Assembly (NCBI RefSeq): GCF_042654365.1
Contig: NZ_JBHSGG010000030.1
Span: 30,469-94,468 of the forward strand
Source of the DNA: Coralloluteibacterium thermophilum
GTDB lineage: Bacteria > Pseudomonadota > Gammaproteobacteria > Xanthomonadales > Xanthomonadaceae
DNA length: 64,000 nt
Direction of reading: 5' to 3'
The notes beneath the pieces are model-generated. The model had not been told where the DNA came from. It saw only the letters and a program-made list of their open reading frames with translations, and ran no database searches. Position 1 is the stretch's first letter. Each line of letters begins with the position of its first letter. The translations under genes were made by a program, and so were the position numbers. Shown one piece after another: positions 17,783-26,162 of the stretch.

Positions 17783-19236
17783 ATCGCGTGGGGCTGCGCC
17801 TCCGTGTCTTCCTGTTCTTCGCCCTGCTCGGGCTGGGCAGCGCCGCGGCCATCGCGACGGGCGCCTGGTTCGCCGCCGGGCGCACGGAGGCGGGCGACGC
17901 CCTCCCCGCACTCGTCCAGGCGGCCCTCCTCGCGGGCGTGCTCGTCCTGGTGCTGGTGACCTGGGTCTGGCTGCTGTTCGACGCCCACGTCGCCCGTGCG
18001 GTGGAGACGCTGGCCCACGGCCTGCGCGCCCGTGCGCACGCCGCGGAGGACGCCGAGCTGGACGCCGAGGCCGCCCGCTACCTGGGCGACCTCGCGCCGG
18101 CGGCGGCGGAAGTCGCGCAGGGCCTCGCGATCACCCGGAGTGCGCTGGCCCAGGCCACGGCGCGCGAGACGGCGCGCCTCTCGGTCGAGAAGGCCCGGCT
18201 GGACGCCCTGCTCGCCGACCTTCCGGTCGCCGTGCTGGTCTGCACGGCCGAGCACCGGCTCGTGCTCTACAACGCCCGGGCGCTGGCCCTGCTGGGCGCC
18301 GTCCCCGCGCCCGGGCTCGACCGCAGCCTGCTGGACACCCTGGAGGAAGGCCCGCTGGCGGCCGCCTACCGGCAGCTGCTGGCCGCGGCGGATCCCGAGG
18401 CCGCCTGCGGCTTCCGGTGCACCGCCACCGGGAGCGGCCGCCATCTCGCCGCGCGCATGCGCCTGCTGCGCGAGTCGGAGTGGGACGGCGCCGCGTCGGC
18501 ACCGCCCTACGCGCTCGTCCTCCTCGATGCCGGGCGCGACGACAGCGCCGGGCCCGCACTCCTTCCGGCGACGGCCGGCGGCGCCCTGGCCTACGACTTC
18601 GACCTGCTGGCCCGCCCCTACGCGCCGGCGCTCGCCGCCACCCGGCTCGAGGCCCTGACCTGCGTGGTCTTCGACACCGAGACCACGGGCCTGGCACCGT
18701 CGGCCGACGCCATCGTCCAGATCGCGGCGGTGCGCGTGGTCAACGGCCGCGTGGTCGAGGGCGAGACCTTCGAGACCCTGGTGGATCCCTGCCGCCCGAT
18801 CCCGGCCGGCTCCACCGCGGTGCACGGCATCACCGACGCCATGGTCGCGGGCGCTCCGCCGGTCGCGGAGGCGGCGGCGCGCTTCCACCGCTTCGCCGAC
18901 GGCGCCGTCCTGGTGGCCCACAACGCGCCGTTCGACATGGAGTTCCTGCGCCGCACCGAGGCCGCCATCGGCGCGCGCTTCGATCATCCGGTGCTGGACA
19001 CGGTGCTGCTCTCGGCCGCCGTGTTCGGCCAGCGCGAGGACCACTCGCTCGACGCGCTCGCGCGGCGGCTGGGCGTCGTCATCCCGGAGGGCGCGCGCCA
19101 CACCGCCATGGGCGACGCCGTCGCCACCGCGGAAGCCTTCCTGAGGCTTGCGGCGATCCTGCGCGGCCGCGGCCTGGACACCTTCGGCGACGTGCTGGCG
19201 GAAATGCGCCGGCACGGCCGCGTGCTGCGGGGCTGA
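17779..19236 (+). CDS. Membrane-anchored PAS-like/DEDDh 3'-5' exonuclease
   Basis: 485 residues. Two membrane helices (about 8-30 and 45-70) lead to a charged coiled stretch resembling a HAMP/linker (about 75-150). A PAS-like domain follows (about 150-270, LLADLPVAVLVCTAEHRLVLYNARALALLG). The C-terminal DnaQ-type exonuclease has the complete DEDDh set: Asp299 and Glu301 (FDTETTG), Asp386 (HNAPFDM), His441 and Asp446 (HTAMGDA). It resembles DNA polymerase III epsilon but is tied to the membrane and to a sensory fold. It overlaps the preceding gene by 4 bases. Such exonucleases recur in CrbS/R-acs neighbourhoods; substrate and purpose are unknown. Confidence 0.85.
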   Translation: MNRVGLRLRVFLFFALLGLGSAAAIATGAWFAAGRTEAGDALPALVQAALLAGVLVLVLVTWVWLLFDAHVARAVETLAHGLRARAHAAEDAELDAEAARYLGDLAPAAAEVAQGLAITRSALAQATARETARLSVEKARLDALLADLPVAVLVCTAEHRLVLYNARALALLGAVPAPGLDRSLLDTLEEGPLAAAYRQLLAAADPEAACGFRCTATGSGRHLAARMRLLRESEWDGAASAPPYALVLLDAGRDDSAGPALLPATAGGALAYDFDLLARPYAPALAATRLEALTCVVFDTETTGLAPSADAIVQIAAVRVVNGRVVEGETFETLVDPCRPIPAGSTAVHGITDAMVAGAPPVAEAAARFHRFADGAVLVAHNAPFDMEFLRRTEAAIGARFDHPVLDTVLLSAAVFGQREDHSLDALARRLGVVIPEGARHTAMGDAVATAEAFLRLAAILRGRGLDTFGDVLAEMRRHGRVLRG

Positions 19237-19310
19237 AGCCCGGGAGCGACGAAGCGGAGCAGTGAGCCGGGAGGCGTGGGAAACGAGGGGTCCAGCGCCT
19301 TGCCCGCGCC

Positions 19311-19655
19311 TCACCGCGGCGGCGCGGTCAGCTCCTGCAGCGTCAGCATCCCGTCCCCGTCGCGATCCATGCGCGCGAACATGCGCGCCAGCGCGCGCTC
19401 GCGCTGCACGCGCGAGACGGGCGCGGCCTCGGCGAAGGGCAGCTCGGCGCCCGCGAGGATGCCGTCGCCGTCGCGGTCCATGGCGTCGAAGGCCCGCAGG
19501 CCGTGGTCGAGGTATTCGCGCAGGGAGATCAGGCCGTCGCCGTCGGTGTCCATCCGGGCCAGGTACTCGGCGGGCGTGCGCGGGAGGTCGTCGGCCGGCG
19601 CCTGGGCGACGACGGCCAGGGGCAGCGCCAGCAACAGTCCCGCGCTCCGCCGCAC
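19311..19655 (-). CDS. Exported EF-hand calcium-binding protein
   Basis: 114 residues with an N-terminal signal peptide (RRSAGLLLALPLAVVAQA) and three EF-hand loops: DTDGDGLISLRE, DRDGDGILAGAE and DRDGDGMLTLQE. It is a predicted periplasmic or outer-surface Ca2+ protein. The start is a GTG directly behind the stop of the upstream SRPBCC gene (TGAGTG), so the two are one transcription unit. No enzymatic domain is present. A role as calcium buffer or sensor is inferred from the loops only. Confidence 0.85.
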   Translation of the reverse strand: MRRSAGLLLALPLAVVAQAPADDLPRTPAEYLARMDTDGDGLISLREYLDHGLRAFDAMDRDGDGILAGAELPFAEAAPVSRVQRERALARMFARMDRDGDGMLTLQELTAPPR

Positions 19656-20171
19656 TCAGCCCGCCTCGACGTGGCGCTTGAGCGCCTCGAGGCTGGTGAT
19701 CAGCATGCGGTGCCGCTCGGGACTGGACGACAGCACCGGCGGGCAGGGGAAGGGCTCGTCCTCGCAGGCCAGCTCGACGCGCACGCGCGTGGTGTCCTTG
19801 GCGCTGCCGCGCAGCAGGCGCAGGGTGTAGCGCCGGGCGATTCCCTCGCCCCGGCGGCCGATCATGTTGAGGCCCAGCTCGCGCCCGGGCTCCCATTCGC
19901 TGACCTCGAAGGCCTGCTCCACCACGTCGCCGTCGAGCTGGCGGCGGACCAGCCAGCGGCTGCCGACGCCGAGCATCCCGCGGCTCAGCCACTCGATGTT
20001 GTGGATGTCGGGGACCCAGTCGCGCCAGCGCTTGATGTCGCCGATCGCGGCGAAGACCCGCTCCGGCGGCGCCTCGATCTGGAACTCGAAGGCGTTCGTG
20101 CCGTCCTCGGACGGCCGGACGATGTCCGCATTGCGTGCGCCGGGCGCGTCTTGGCGGCGGTTCGAGTGCAT
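19656..20171 (-). CDS. SRPBCC (START-like) domain protein
   Basis: 171 residues of the polyketide-cyclase/SRPBCC fold: FEFQIEAPPERVFAAIGDIKRWRDWVPDI near the start, a central RRQLDGDVVEQAFEVSEWEPGRELGL, and an amphipathic C-terminal helix. These are small hydrophobic-ligand-binding proteins; the ligand is unknown. The start is doubtful: the first ATG (20171) overlaps a GACAAT hexamer that may be the -10 element, in which case translation starts later. It is cotranscribed with the EF-hand gene. Confidence 0.8.
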   Translation of the reverse strand: MHSNRRQDAPGARNADIVRPSEDGTNAFEFQIEAPPERVFAAIGDIKRWRDWVPDIHNIEWLSRGMLGVGSRWLVRRQLDGDVVEQAFEVSEWEPGRELGLNMIGRRGEGIARRYTLRLLRGSAKDTTRVRVELACEDEPFPCPPVLSSSPERHRMLITSLEALKRHVEAG

Positions 20172-20219
20172 TGTCAGAGGGTGCGCGCCGGAATCGCCCG
20201 AATCAAGTCCGCGGCACGG

Positions 20220-20245
20220 ACGAGGCCGCCCGGAGGCGGCCTCGT
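20220..20245 (-). terminator. Hairpin downstream of the desaturase gene
   Basis: CGAGGCCGCC-CGGA-GGCGGCCTCG (20221-20244), with one more A-T pair, 62 bases after the desaturase stop on its strand. It has no U-run. The rest of the 135-bp gap (20172-20306) shows nothing further. Confidence 0.5.
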
Positions 20246-20306
20246 GGTCAGCGGGGATTCGGCGAGGGCAAGGCGACGCATGCGTCGTCGGAAGCGCCCG
20301 CCGGGC

Positions 20307-21521
20307 TCAGGCGGTGGCGCCGCGCGCAGGCGCCAGGGTGTAGCCCTTGAGCCGCTCCGAGAACTCCTGCAGCGCGCGGATGCCGCTGGCCTCGGCCTCG
20401 CGGCACCACTCCTGCAGCGCCTGCAGCGAGGCGGTGGCGTCGTGCTGGCGCGCTTCCAGCAGCGCCGCCAGGCGCGCCCGGTGCTCGACCAGCACCGCCA
20501 GGCGCGGCCGCGTCTGCACCCAGGCCTGCAGGCGCTCGCGGCCGGCGGCGTCCAGCCAGCGGCCGTCGCTGGCGAGGGCGCGGCGGATGCGCCGCGGCAC
20601 GGACTTCAGGCTGTCGCCGGCGTCGCGGGCCTCCTCGCGCAGCGCGGGCTTGAGCACGGTGCGGTAGTAGTCGGTCATCGCCTGGAAGCGATGCGAGAGC
20701 AGCGCCCGGAGGGTCTCCGCGTCGGGCATGGCGATGTTCGGGCGGACGTCGATGGACGGCGCCACGCGCAGCACCTTGGCGAGGCCGAGCTTCTCCAGCC
20801 CCTGGATCACCACCCAGCCGATGTCGAACTCCCACTTGCGCAGGGCGAACTTCGCCGAGCTGGGGAAGGTGTGGTGGTTGTTGTGCAGCTCCTCGCCGCC
20901 GATCCAGAAGCCCCAGGGCGTGAGGTTGGTGGCCTTGTCGGCGGTCTCGAAGTTGCGGTAGCCCCACCAGTGGCCGAGGCCGTTGACCACGCCCGCCGCC
21001 CAGAACGGGATCCAGATCATCTGCACCGCCCACACCGCGACGCCGACCACGCCGAACAGCGCGACGTCGATGAGCAGCATGAGGGTCGGGCCCCAGTTGG
21101 CATGCTTGGCGTAGAGGTTGCGCTCGATCCAGTCGTCCGGGCAGCCCTTGCCGTACTTCTCCATGTCCTCGCGGCTGGCGCGCGCGTCGCGGTAGAGCTC
21201 GGCGCCCCTCCAGAACACGCGCTTGATGCCCAGCACGTGCGGGCTGTGGGGATCCTCCTCCGTCTCGCACTTGGCGTGGTGCTTGCGGTGGATCGCCGCC
21301 CACTCCTTCGTGATCATCGAGGTGGTGAGCCACGTCCAGAAGCGGAAGAAGTGCGCCAGCGCCGGATGGAAGTCCACGGCACGATGCGCCTGGCTGCGGT
21401 GCAGGTAGAGCGTGACCGAGAAGATGGTCAGCTGCACGAAGACCAGGAAGGTGACGAGGATGCCGACCCAGCCGAAGCCGGTCAGGCCACCGGTCAGCCA
21501 GTCGTAGAAAGCGGAAGACAT
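20307..21521 (-). CDS. Membrane fatty acid desaturase (acyl-CoA/acyl-lipid delta-9 type)
   Basis: 404 residues. Residues 1 to about 285 are an integral-membrane di-iron desaturase with the three histidine boxes HRSQAH (41-46), HRKHH (78-82) and HNNHH, and paired membrane helices at about 12-40 and 150-185. It introduces a double bond into saturated acyl chains using O2. The C-terminal 110 residues are a charged helical tail (RLQAWVQTRPRLAVLVEHRARL...), as in gammaproteobacterial DesA-type homologues. The start is at MSSAFYDWLTGG. It is divergent from mutM across 166 bp. With cfa and plsB within 8 kb, several membrane-lipid genes lie close together. Confidence 0.9.
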   Translation of the reverse strand: MSSAFYDWLTGGLTGFGWVGILVTFLVFVQLTIFSVTLYLHRSQAHRAVDFHPALAHFFRFWTWLTTSMITKEWAAIHRKHHAKCETEEDPHSPHVLGIKRVFWRGAELYRDARASREDMEKYGKGCPDDWIERNLYAKHANWGPTLMLLIDVALFGVVGVAVWAVQMIWIPFWAAGVVNGLGHWWGYRNFETADKATNLTPWGFWIGGEELHNNHHTFPSSAKFALRKWEFDIGWVVIQGLEKLGLAKVLRVAPSIDVRPNIAMPDAETLRALLSHRFQAMTDYYRTVLKPALREEARDAGDSLKSVPRRIRRALASDGRWLDAAGRERLQAWVQTRPRLAVLVEHRARLAALLEARQHDATASLQALQEWCREAEASGIRALQEFSERLKGYTLAPARGATA

Positions 21522-21687
21522 GCGCGTGGGTACTCCGGACGGATGCCCCATGATGGCCGCTCGCTCCTGCCCGGGCCATCCCTGCGAAGGCGTATGGAGC
21601 CGTCGGGATTCAGCAACCTCAAGCCGGTGCCTTGTTGCCGGCCGGCGCCGCGCCCATCTGCGGACGGCATCCGCCCGAGATCCACCC

Positions 21688-22500
21688 GTGCCCGAGCTTC
21701 CCGAAGTCGAAACCACGCGCGCCGGCCTGGCGCCCCATCTCCTGGGCCGCAGCGTGACCGGCGTCACGCTGCGGCGTCCGGACCTGCGCTGGCCGATCCC
21801 CGCCGAGGTGGCGGAGACGCTGCCCGGCCAGCGCATCCTGGACGTGCGCCGCCGCGCCAAGTACCTGCTCGTCGACACGGCACCGGGCAGCGCCCTGCTG
21901 CACCTGGGCATGTCCGGCATGCTCCGGGTGCTGCCGCCGGAGACGCCGCCCGGCCCGCACGATCACGTGGACCTGAGGCTCGACAGCGGCCGGGTGCTGC
22001 GCTTCACCGATCCCCGCCGCTTCGGCTGCCTGCTCTGGCAGCCGGCCGGCGACACCCATCCACTGCTGCGGGAGCTCGGACCGGAGCCGCTGTCGGACGC
22101 CTTCGACGGCCGCCACCTGTTCCTGCGCTCGCGGGGGCGCAGCGCGCCGGTCAAGGCCTTCCTCATGGACCAGGCGGTGGTCGTCGGCGTCGGCAACATC
22201 TACGCCGCGGAGAGCCTGTTCCACGCCGGCATCTCCCCGCTGCGCGCGGCCGGCAGCGTGTCGCCGGCCCGCTACGGGCGCCTCGCGGAGGCGGTGAAGG
22301 CGATCCTGGCCCGTGCCATCGCCCGCGGCGGCACCACCCTGCGCGACTTCCTCAGCCCCGACGGCGCGCCCGGCTACTTCGAACAGGAGCTGTGGGTCTA
22401 CGGACGCGGCGGCGAACCCTGCCGCACCTGCGGCGCCCGCCTGCGCGAGGCCACCATCGGCCAGCGCGCGAGCGTGTGGTGCGGGCGGTGTCAGCGGTGA
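21688..22500 (+). CDS. mutM: Formamidopyrimidine-DNA glycosylase (Fpg/MutM)
   Basis: 270 residues, the usual length. It excises 8-oxoguanine and formamidopyrimidines and nicks the DNA. A GTG start gives the N-terminus MPELPEVET, in which Pro2 is the catalytic nucleophile and Glu3 the partner, so the start is certain. MSGMLRVLP, VGNIYAAESLFHAGISP and a C-terminal zinc finger (CRTC...CGRC) are present. It is monocistronic; the gap to divergent desaturase holds the promoters. Confidence 0.97.
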   Translation: MPELPEVETTRAGLAPHLLGRSVTGVTLRRPDLRWPIPAEVAETLPGQRILDVRRRAKYLLVDTAPGSALLHLGMSGMLRVLPPETPPGPHDHVDLRLDSGRVLRFTDPRRFGCLLWQPAGDTHPLLRELGPEPLSDAFDGRHLFLRSRGRSAPVKAFLMDQAVVVGVGNIYAAESLFHAGISPLRAAGSVSPARYGRLAEAVKAILARAIARGGTTLRDFLSPDGAPGYFEQELWVYGRGGEPCRTCGARLREATIGQRASVWCGRCQR

Positions 22501-22557
22501 GGCGGTGAGGCGGGGTCGGAGCCCGGGCTCAGGGCACGGGGCGCGGGCGTCAGGGGA

Positions 22558-23196
22558 TTACCCGTTCCCGGTTTCCCGCTCCCGCTTCTCCGTGGCCATC
22601 GGCGCCACCCGGGCCTCGCCGCCCATCACGCGCTTGAACTCCGCGCGGCTGACCGAGACGTAGCGCTCGTTGCCGCCGATCTGCACCTGCGGGCCGTCGG
22701 TGACGACGTGGCCGTCGGCGTCCACCCGCACGACCATCGTCGCCTTCTTGCCGCTGTGGCAGATGGTCTTGATCTCGGTCAGCTCGTCGGCCCAGGCCAG
22801 GAGGTGGCGGCTGCCCTCGAAGAGTTCGCCGCGGAAGTCGGTGCGCAGGCCGTAGCAGAGCACCGGGATGCGCAGCAGGTCGACCACGTCGGAGAGCTGC
22901 CAGACCTGGTCGCGGCCGAGGAACTGCGCCTCGTCGACCAGCACGCAGTGCAGCGGCCCGTTCGCCGCGACGTCGGCGCGCACCACGGCGAGGAGATCGT
23001 CCTGCGCCGTGAACACGTGCCCGTCGGCGCGCAGCCCGATGCGGGAGGCGACGACGCCCGTGCCGTGGCGGTCGTCGAGGCGCGGGGTGAGGATCAGCGT
23101 GCGCATCCCGCGCTCGCGGTAGTTGTGCGCGCTCTGCAGGAGCGTGGTGGTCTTCCCGGCGTTCATCGCCGAGTAGTAGAAATAGAGTTTCGCCAT
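22558..23196 (-). CDS. tdk: Thymidine kinase
   Basis: 212 residues, phosphorylating thymidine to dTMP in the salvage pathway. The P-loop is SAMNAGKTT (residues 9-17), the catalytic segment VDEAQF, and the lasso region GGNERYVSVSRAEF. E. coli-type enzymes have four zinc ligands; here the second pair is missing (YVSVS-RAEF for YVSVC-RxHY) and the first is reduced to CHSG, so no structural zinc is expected. TACACT ends six bases before the ATG, indicating a leaderless mRNA. The last 12 residues run into TTCCCG-rich repeat sequence and are probably not part of the conserved fold. The next upstream gene ends 42 bases away. Confidence 0.95.
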   Translation of the reverse strand: MAKLYFYYSAMNAGKTTTLLQSAHNYRERGMRTLILTPRLDDRHGTGVVASRIGLRADGHVFTAQDDLLAVVRADVAANGPLHCVLVDEAQFLGRDQVWQLSDVVDLLRIPVLCYGLRTDFRGELFEGSRHLLAWADELTEIKTICHSGKKATMVVRVDADGHVVTDGPQVQIGGNERYVSVSRAEFKRVMGGEARVAPMATEKRERETGNG

Positions 23197-23238
23197 CCAC
23201 GGAGTGTAGAGCGTGCCGCGCCTCCGCGCGCCGTCTCC

Positions 23239-23961
23239 CTAGTCTCCCGAGGGGGCGTCCGGCGTCCGCAGGATCTCCAGCTCGCCGACCTCGACGCTGC
23301 CGCGCGGCGGTGCGTCCCAGACCTCGTCCTGCCAGGCCCAGTAGCGCTCCGGCTCCCAGAACTCGGGGTCGTAGAAGCGGCTGCCGTCGATCTGGCGCAT
23401 GCGGCCGTCGGGCCCGGGAATCTCGACCTTGAGCGCATTGCCGCCGAAGCCGGTGCGCGATCCGGTCATCCGCTGCCGCGCACGGCGCAGCACCCGCTCC
23501 AGCCGCGGCTTGGCCACGACGTCGCCGTAGACCTCGTACATGTCGCCGCCCACCTCGATCGCGCGGGCGCGCTCCTCGTCCGACAGCGCCGCCCAGTACT
23601 GCTCGCGCTTGAGCAGGAAGGTGCGGTAGTGCCGTTCCGCGGCCAGGTCCATCCAGACGTAGCCGAGGGCGCGATCCCGCTCGACGCCCTGCCCCGTCCA
23701 GTACATCTCGGCGAGCATGGCCTGCGAGGGCTTGTCGGCATGGCGCGCGCCCCTGCGGAAGTACTCGAGCGCGCGCTCGGGGGCGCCCTTCCGCCACTGT
23801 TCGACCCCGTGCGCGCGCCACTTCATGTCCGGATGCGCGTCCAGGAAGCCCGCACTGCCCATGACCTCGGGATCCGGCCCGCGGCGCCGTTCCCCGGGTT
23901 CTCCGGCGACGGCGCCTGCCGCCAGCCACGCCCCTGCCAGCAGCGCTGCGATCCGCTTCAT
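23239..23961 (-). CDS. Exported Sel1-like/TPR-type protein of unknown function
   Basis: 240 residues with a signal peptide (MKRIAALLAGAWLAAGAVAG). A region like a Sel1 repeat follows (EQWRKGAPERALEYFRRGARHADKPSQAMLAEMYWTGQGVERDRALGYVWMDLAAER, about residues 55-110), then a mixed C-terminal half without recognised motif. GAGGGGGA precedes the ATG at 23961. Such proteins usually mediate protein contacts in the periplasm. It is upstream of tdk on the same strand but tdk has its own promoter. It is divergent from rep. Confidence 0.78.
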   Translation of the reverse strand: MKRIAALLAGAWLAAGAVAGEPGERRRGPDPEVMGSAGFLDAHPDMKWRAHGVEQWRKGAPERALEYFRRGARHADKPSQAMLAEMYWTGQGVERDRALGYVWMDLAAERHYRTFLLKREQYWAALSDEERARAIEVGGDMYEVYGDVVAKPRLERVLRRARQRMTGSRTGFGGNALKVEIPGPDGRMRQIDGSRFYDPEFWEPERYWAWQDEVWDAPPRGSVEVGELEILRTPDAPSGD

Positions 23962-24088
23962 GCTTCCCCCTCGGCGTCCCGTCCACGGCCGATCATCGCG
24001 GCCCGGACGGGGGGAATCCAGTCCCGCCGGCTGACGCTGCCCCGGCCGGCTGCGACAATGCCGCCCGCTCTTCCGTCCCGCCCGCACC

Positions 24089-26080
24089 ATGTCCCTCAAC
24101 CCCCAGCAGCGCGCCGCCGTGGACTACGTCGACGGTCCCCTCCTCGTCCTCGCGGGCGCAGGCAGCGGCAAGACGCGGGTGATCACGGAGAAGATCGCGC
24201 ACCTGGTCGATACCGGCCGGCTGCAGGCGCGGCACATCGCCGCGATCACCTTCACCAACAAGTCGGCGCGCGAGATGAAGGAGCGCGTCGCCAAGCGCCT
24301 GCCCGGCGACCGCGCGGACGGCCTGACGGTCTGCACCTTCCACGCGCTCGGCCTGCGCTTCCTGCAGATCGAGCACGCGAAGGCCGGCCTGCGGCGCGGG
24401 TTCTCGATCTTCGATTCCGACGACCAGCTGGGCGTGATCAAGGACCTCGCGCCCAAGGGCGTGAAGCCCGACGTGGTGGAAGCCCTCCGCCAGCTGGTGT
24501 CCAGGGCCAAGAACGAGGCGCTGACGCCCGGGGAGGCGATGGCCGCGGCGCGCTCGCCGCGCGAGGTGGAGGCGGCGACGGTCTACGACCTCTACCAGCA
24601 GCGGCTGGCGGCGTTCAACGCGGTCGACTTCGACGACCTCATCCGCCTGCCGGTGCGCCTGCTGGAGGCCGACCCCGAACTCGCCGCGGCCTGGCGCGAG
24701 CGCCTGCGCTACCTGCTCGTGGACGAGTGCCAGGACACCAACGGCGCGCAGTACCGGCTGCTGAAGCAGCTCGCCGGCCCGAAGGGCATGTTCACCTGCG
24801 TGGGCGACGACGACCAGTCGATCTACGCCTGGCGCGGCGCCGATCCGGAGAACCTGCTGAGGCTCGGGGCGGACTACCCGAACCTCAAGGTGATCAAGCT
24901 GGAGCAGAACTACCGCTGCTCGGCGCGCATCCTGCGCGCGGCCAACACGCTGATCGCCAACAACCCGCACGAGCACCTCAAGCAGCTGTGGTCCACGCAT
25001 CCCGACGGCGCGCCGATCCGGGTGTGGCCCTGCCGCGACGCCGAGCACGAGGCCGAGCGCGTGGCGGCCGAGATCAGCTTCCGGCAGGAGTCGGAGAAGC
25101 TGCAGTGGAGCGACTTCGCCATCCTGTTCCGCAGCAACTTCCAGTCGCGCGAGCTGGAGAAGGCGCTGCAGCGGCTGCGCGTGCCCTACCACCTCTCCGG
25201 CGGCACCGCCTTCCTCGACCGCGGCGAGGTCAAGGACGCCCTGGCCTGGCTGCGCGTGCTCGCCAATCCGGACGACGACTCCGCCTTCCTGCGCGCCATC
25301 GCCGCGCCCAAGCGCGAGGTCGGCTCGGCCTCGCTCGCGAAGCTGGCGGAGCTGGCGCGCAACGCGCACATGCCCATGTCGCGCGCCTGCGAGTCCATCT
25401 CGCTGCTCAAGCAGCTGACGCCGCGCGCCGCCGCCGGACTGGATGCCTTCGCCTCCATCCTGCGCACGCTGCGCGCGGAGGCCGAGCGGCTGACGCCGGC
25501 GGAGCTGTGCCGCAGCCTGATCGAGCGCTCCGGCATGCTCGGCGCGCTCCGGGCGAGCTGCAAGGACGAGGCGCTGTTCCAGCGCCGCAAGGCCAACCTC
25601 GACGACCTCGCGAGCTGGTTCGAGGCCGCGCCCGGCATGAAGAGCAGGCCCGGGCCGGGCGAGCTGGCGGCGCAGCTGGCCCTGCTCACCCACGCCGACC
25701 GCGGCGAGCCCGGCAACCAGGTGCGGCTGATGAGCCTGCACGCCGCCAAGGGGCTGGAGTTCGAGGCGGTGTTCATCGTCGGCGTCGAGGACGGCGTGCT
25801 GCCGCACGAGGCCAGCATCGAGGAGGCCCGGCTCGACGAGGAGCGCCGCCTGTTCTACGTCGGCATCACCCGCGCCAAGAAGGCGCTGTGGCTGTCCTAC
25901 TCCGCGAAGGCGAAGAAGTGGGGCGAGGTCGTCAGGCTGACCCCGAGCCGCTTCCTCGACGAGCTGCCGCGCGCCGACCTGTTCCGAGACGGCGACGACC
26001 CCGAACGCGACGCCCAGCACCGCCGCGAGCGCAGCCGCGCCCAGCTCTCGGCCATCGCGGCGCTGTTCGACGAGGACTGA
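24089..26080 (+). CDS. rep: ATP-dependent DNA helicase Rep
   Basis: 663 residues, a superfamily 1A 3'-5' helicase that clears proteins from replication forks. Motif Q is LNPQQRAAV, Walker A AGAGSGKT, Walker B LVDECQDTN, motif III GDDDQSIYAWRGA, motif IV NYRCSARIL, motif V MSLHAAKGLEFEAVFIVG, and motif VI RRLFYVGITRAKK. Length and the short C-terminus fit Rep rather than UvrD. A GACAAT hexamer ends 29 bases upstream of the ATG. Confidence 0.95.
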   Translation: MSLNPQQRAAVDYVDGPLLVLAGAGSGKTRVITEKIAHLVDTGRLQARHIAAITFTNKSAREMKERVAKRLPGDRADGLTVCTFHALGLRFLQIEHAKAGLRRGFSIFDSDDQLGVIKDLAPKGVKPDVVEALRQLVSRAKNEALTPGEAMAAARSPREVEAATVYDLYQQRLAAFNAVDFDDLIRLPVRLLEADPELAAAWRERLRYLLVDECQDTNGAQYRLLKQLAGPKGMFTCVGDDDQSIYAWRGADPENLLRLGADYPNLKVIKLEQNYRCSARILRAANTLIANNPHEHLKQLWSTHPDGAPIRVWPCRDAEHEAERVAAEISFRQESEKLQWSDFAILFRSNFQSRELEKALQRLRVPYHLSGGTAFLDRGEVKDALAWLRVLANPDDDSAFLRAIAAPKREVGSASLAKLAELARNAHMPMSRACESISLLKQLTPRAAAGLDAFASILRTLRAEAERLTPAELCRSLIERSGMLGALRASCKDEALFQRRKANLDDLASWFEAAPGMKSRPGPGELAAQLALLTHADRGEPGNQVRLMSLHAAKGLEFEAVFIVGVEDGVLPHEASIEEARLDEERRLFYVGITRAKKALWLSYSAKAKKWGEVVRLTPSRFLDELPRADLFRDGDDPERDAQHRRERSRAQLSAIAALFDED

Positions 26081-26162
26081 ACGGGCCGGCCTTCACGGCG
26101 CGACGACGACGACGCCCGGCTTCGGCGCTAGATTCCCCGGCATCGCGCTGCGGAGCATCGTG

